Origin: Deltaproteobacteria bacterium
Lineage (GTDB): Bacteria > Desulfobacterota > Desulfomonilia > UBA1062
DNA length: 64,000 bases
Assembly (NCBI GenBank): GCA_018433085.1
Contig: JAHDRW010000004.1
Span: forward strand, 62,001 to 126,000
Direction of reading: 5' to 3'
A program made the translations under genes and the position numbers. A model generated the notes under the pieces. It did no database searches and was not told the DNA's origin. It saw nothing but the letters and a program-made list of their open reading frames with translations. Shown here piece after piece: positions 62,897 through 64,000 of this stretch; the stretch's first letter is position 1; every line of letters starts with the position of its first letter.

Positions 62897-63553
62897 ATGA
62901 AAGAAAAGTATACCGTTGTCGTCGTCGAGGATCATACCATTGTCCGTGACGGGCTCATATCGCTCATATCGTCAAACGAACAGCTTGAGGTCGTGGGTGA
63001 AGCGGGAGACGGCCTCGAGGCGTCCAGGGTTATCGATCAGCTGAAGCCGGACCTGGTCCTGCTCGATCTCTCGATGCCCAAGATGGACGGGTTCGACGTG
63101 ATCACCGATGTCAAGAAATCCTCTCCACATACGAAGGTGCTCGTCCTGACCGTTCACAGTACGGAGGGATACGTCCGCAAATGCCTCAGGACCGGGGCGG
63201 ACGGATATATCCTGAAAAAGGCCACCCGGAACGAACTCATGAGCGCCGTCATGCACATCCTGGCAGGAGAGAGGTACATCTATCCCGGCATTGCGGACAG
63301 CATTATCCAGGGATATCTCGCCACCCCGCAGGAAGAGCAGATGAGTTCCTCCCTGGACAGCCTGACCAGAAGGGAGAGGGAAACACTCAAGCTCGTGGCC
63401 GAAGGATACAAGAACCGTGAGATTGCGGACTACCTCTGTATCAGCAGGGGAACCGTGGTGCAGCATCGGCACCATCTCATGAAAAAGCTCGGGCTGCACA
63501 ATACCGCGGCCCTGACCAACTATGCCATCGAGCAGGGACTGATCACGAAATGA
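62897..63553 (+). CDS. NarL/LuxR-family response regulator
   Basis: This 218-residue regulator has a receiver domain with acidic pair Glu11/Asp12, phospho-acceptor Asp57 (LLDLSMPKMDG), Thr/Ser switch in VLTVHST and Lys in YILKKAT. The LuxR-type HTH is in residues about 150-210 (LTRREREELKLVAEGYKNREIADYL-like: LTRRERETLKLVAEG, CISRGTVVQHRHHLMKKLGL). ATG 62897 has GGGAAAG upstream. A histidine kinase gene ends 98 bases away on the other strand and is the likely partner. Confidence 0.95.
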   Translation: MKEKYTVVVVEDHTIVRDGLISLISSNEQLEVVGEAGDGLEASRVIDQLKPDLVLLDLSMPKMDGFDVITDVKKSSPHTKVLVLTVHSTEGYVRKCLRTGADGYILKKATRNELMSAVMHILAGERYIYPGIADSIIQGYLATPQEEQMSSSLDSLTRRERETLKLVAEGYKNREIADYLCISRGTVVQHRHHLMKKLGLHNTAALTNYAIEQGLITK

Positions 63554-63650
63554 CGGCCGGGGCTCGCGGAGAGGGCGCGACCGCCCGGCACGTCTGATCC
63601 GTGCACGTCCCGATACCCGGGGGGAAACGTCCGCCACAAGGCCGCACGGC

Positions 63651-64000
63651 TCACGGGCAGGGCCATCCCGCGGTGATCATGGTGTATCTCCCCTTCTCGG
63701 ACGTGAGGGAAAACGTCCCGCCGTTGAGTTTCGTCCGCTCTTTCATGCTGGAGATGCCGCACCCCTTGTGTGCCGCGGCGGGTGAGTCCGTTGTTCCCTC
63801 ATCCAGTCCGACGCCGTTGTCCCGGATGATGAGTACCAGCATGCCCGACTCCTTCTTGAGCCCCACGTCCACCCGGGTGGCGCGGCTGTGTTTCACCGCA
63901 TTGTTCAGGGCCTCCTGCACGATCCTGAATATGTTGATCTTGAGCTTGGGCTCGATATCGTCCTCGCACACCCGGAAGTCCTGGTGCACCTGGATATGCC
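63651..64000 (-). CDS. HisKA_3-type sensor histidine kinase, C-terminal part (cut by window)
   Basis: The visible 116 residues are the ATPase end of a NarX/DegS-like kinase: N box RIVQEALNNAVKHSRATRV, G1 IIRDNGVGLDEG, G2 GCGISSMKERTKLNGG and F/G region SEKGRYTMITAGWP. The frame is open to base 64000, so the H box and sensor domain lie outside. It is convergent with the response regulator at 62897; such HisKA_3 kinases pair with NarL/LuxR regulators. Confidence 0.92.
   Translation of the reverse strand, partial: HIQVHQDFRVCEDDIEPKLKINIFRIVQEALNNAVKHSRATRVDVGLKKESGMLVLIIRDNGVGLDEGTTDSPAAAHKGCGISSMKERTKLNGGTFSLTSEKGRYTMITAGWPCP

Noticed and set aside
1-64000. tRNA, rRNA, CRISPR array or prophage
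   Set aside because: No cloverleaf, spaced repeats, integrase or structural phage genes were seen in a manual read; a covariance-model scan would settle small RNAs and riboswitches.

Overview
The window is GC-rich (about 60 % or more by eye) bacterial chromosome with closely packed genes, Shine-Dalgarno sites of the AAGGAG/GGAGG type and no rRNA, tRNA, CRISPR array or intact insertion sequence that I could find. Gene content points to an anaerobic Gram-negative bacterium, most likely a Desulfobacterota (deltaproteobacterial) fatty-acid or syntrophic degrader. The evidence is 4-hydroxybutyryl-CoA dehydratase, four acyl-CoA dehydrogenases, a TRAP carboxylate importer, a radical-SAM (oxygen-independent) sulfatase maturase, a two-gene SufCB module and outer-membrane beta-barrels. 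The phylum is inference, not proof.

Layout. 1-11 kb: a partial ferritin-like gene, an Fe-S protein, an exported HIRAN protein, a WYL regulator, DAHP synthase, two lipoproteins (one OmpA-like), a rubrerythrin-like protein and an amino-acid permease fused to a degenerate PTS EIIA domain. 11.3-18.1 kb (plus strand): a luciferase-like flavin oxidoreductase, a GH15 glycosidase, two paralogues of the Anabaena sensory rhodopsin transducer family around an aldonolactone oxidase-like flavoenzyme, a 55-residue membrane peptide and an SDR, which together look like a stress or carbohydrate-oxidation island. 18.1-22.4 kb (minus): an exported methyltransferase, an APC permease, PsiE and a patatin. 23-28.5 kb (plus): a sulfatase / membrane protein / anSME operon, then sufCB.

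28.8-46.3 kb (minus) is a catabolic block. One operon holds thiolase, enoyl-CoA hydratase, acyl-CoA dehydrogenase, 4-hydroxybutyryl-CoA dehydratase, a coupled 90-residue Cys-motif protein and acyl-CoA ligase. Upstream lies 3-hydroxyacyl-CoA dehydrogenase plus a tandem-domain TetR regulator, with a TTGACA/TAGAAT promoter and a strong terminator. Further upstream are MaoC, SDR and acyl-CoA dehydrogenase, and a DctPQM TRAP importer. Together these could import a (hydroxy)carboxylate, activate it, dehydrate a 4-hydroxyacyl-CoA to a crotonyl-type CoA and cleave it to acetyl-CoA.

46.3-51 kb is sparse: a DnaQ-like exonuclease, cold-shock protein, several candidate micro-genes, a decayed sigma-54 activator and a sigma-54-like promoter. 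51-64 kb holds a large solitary acyl-CoA dehydrogenase, a porin, prfC-srkA, uridine phosphorylase, an outer-membrane transporter-like protein, an MFS/amidohydrolase operon and a response regulator facing a histidine kinase cut by the window end.
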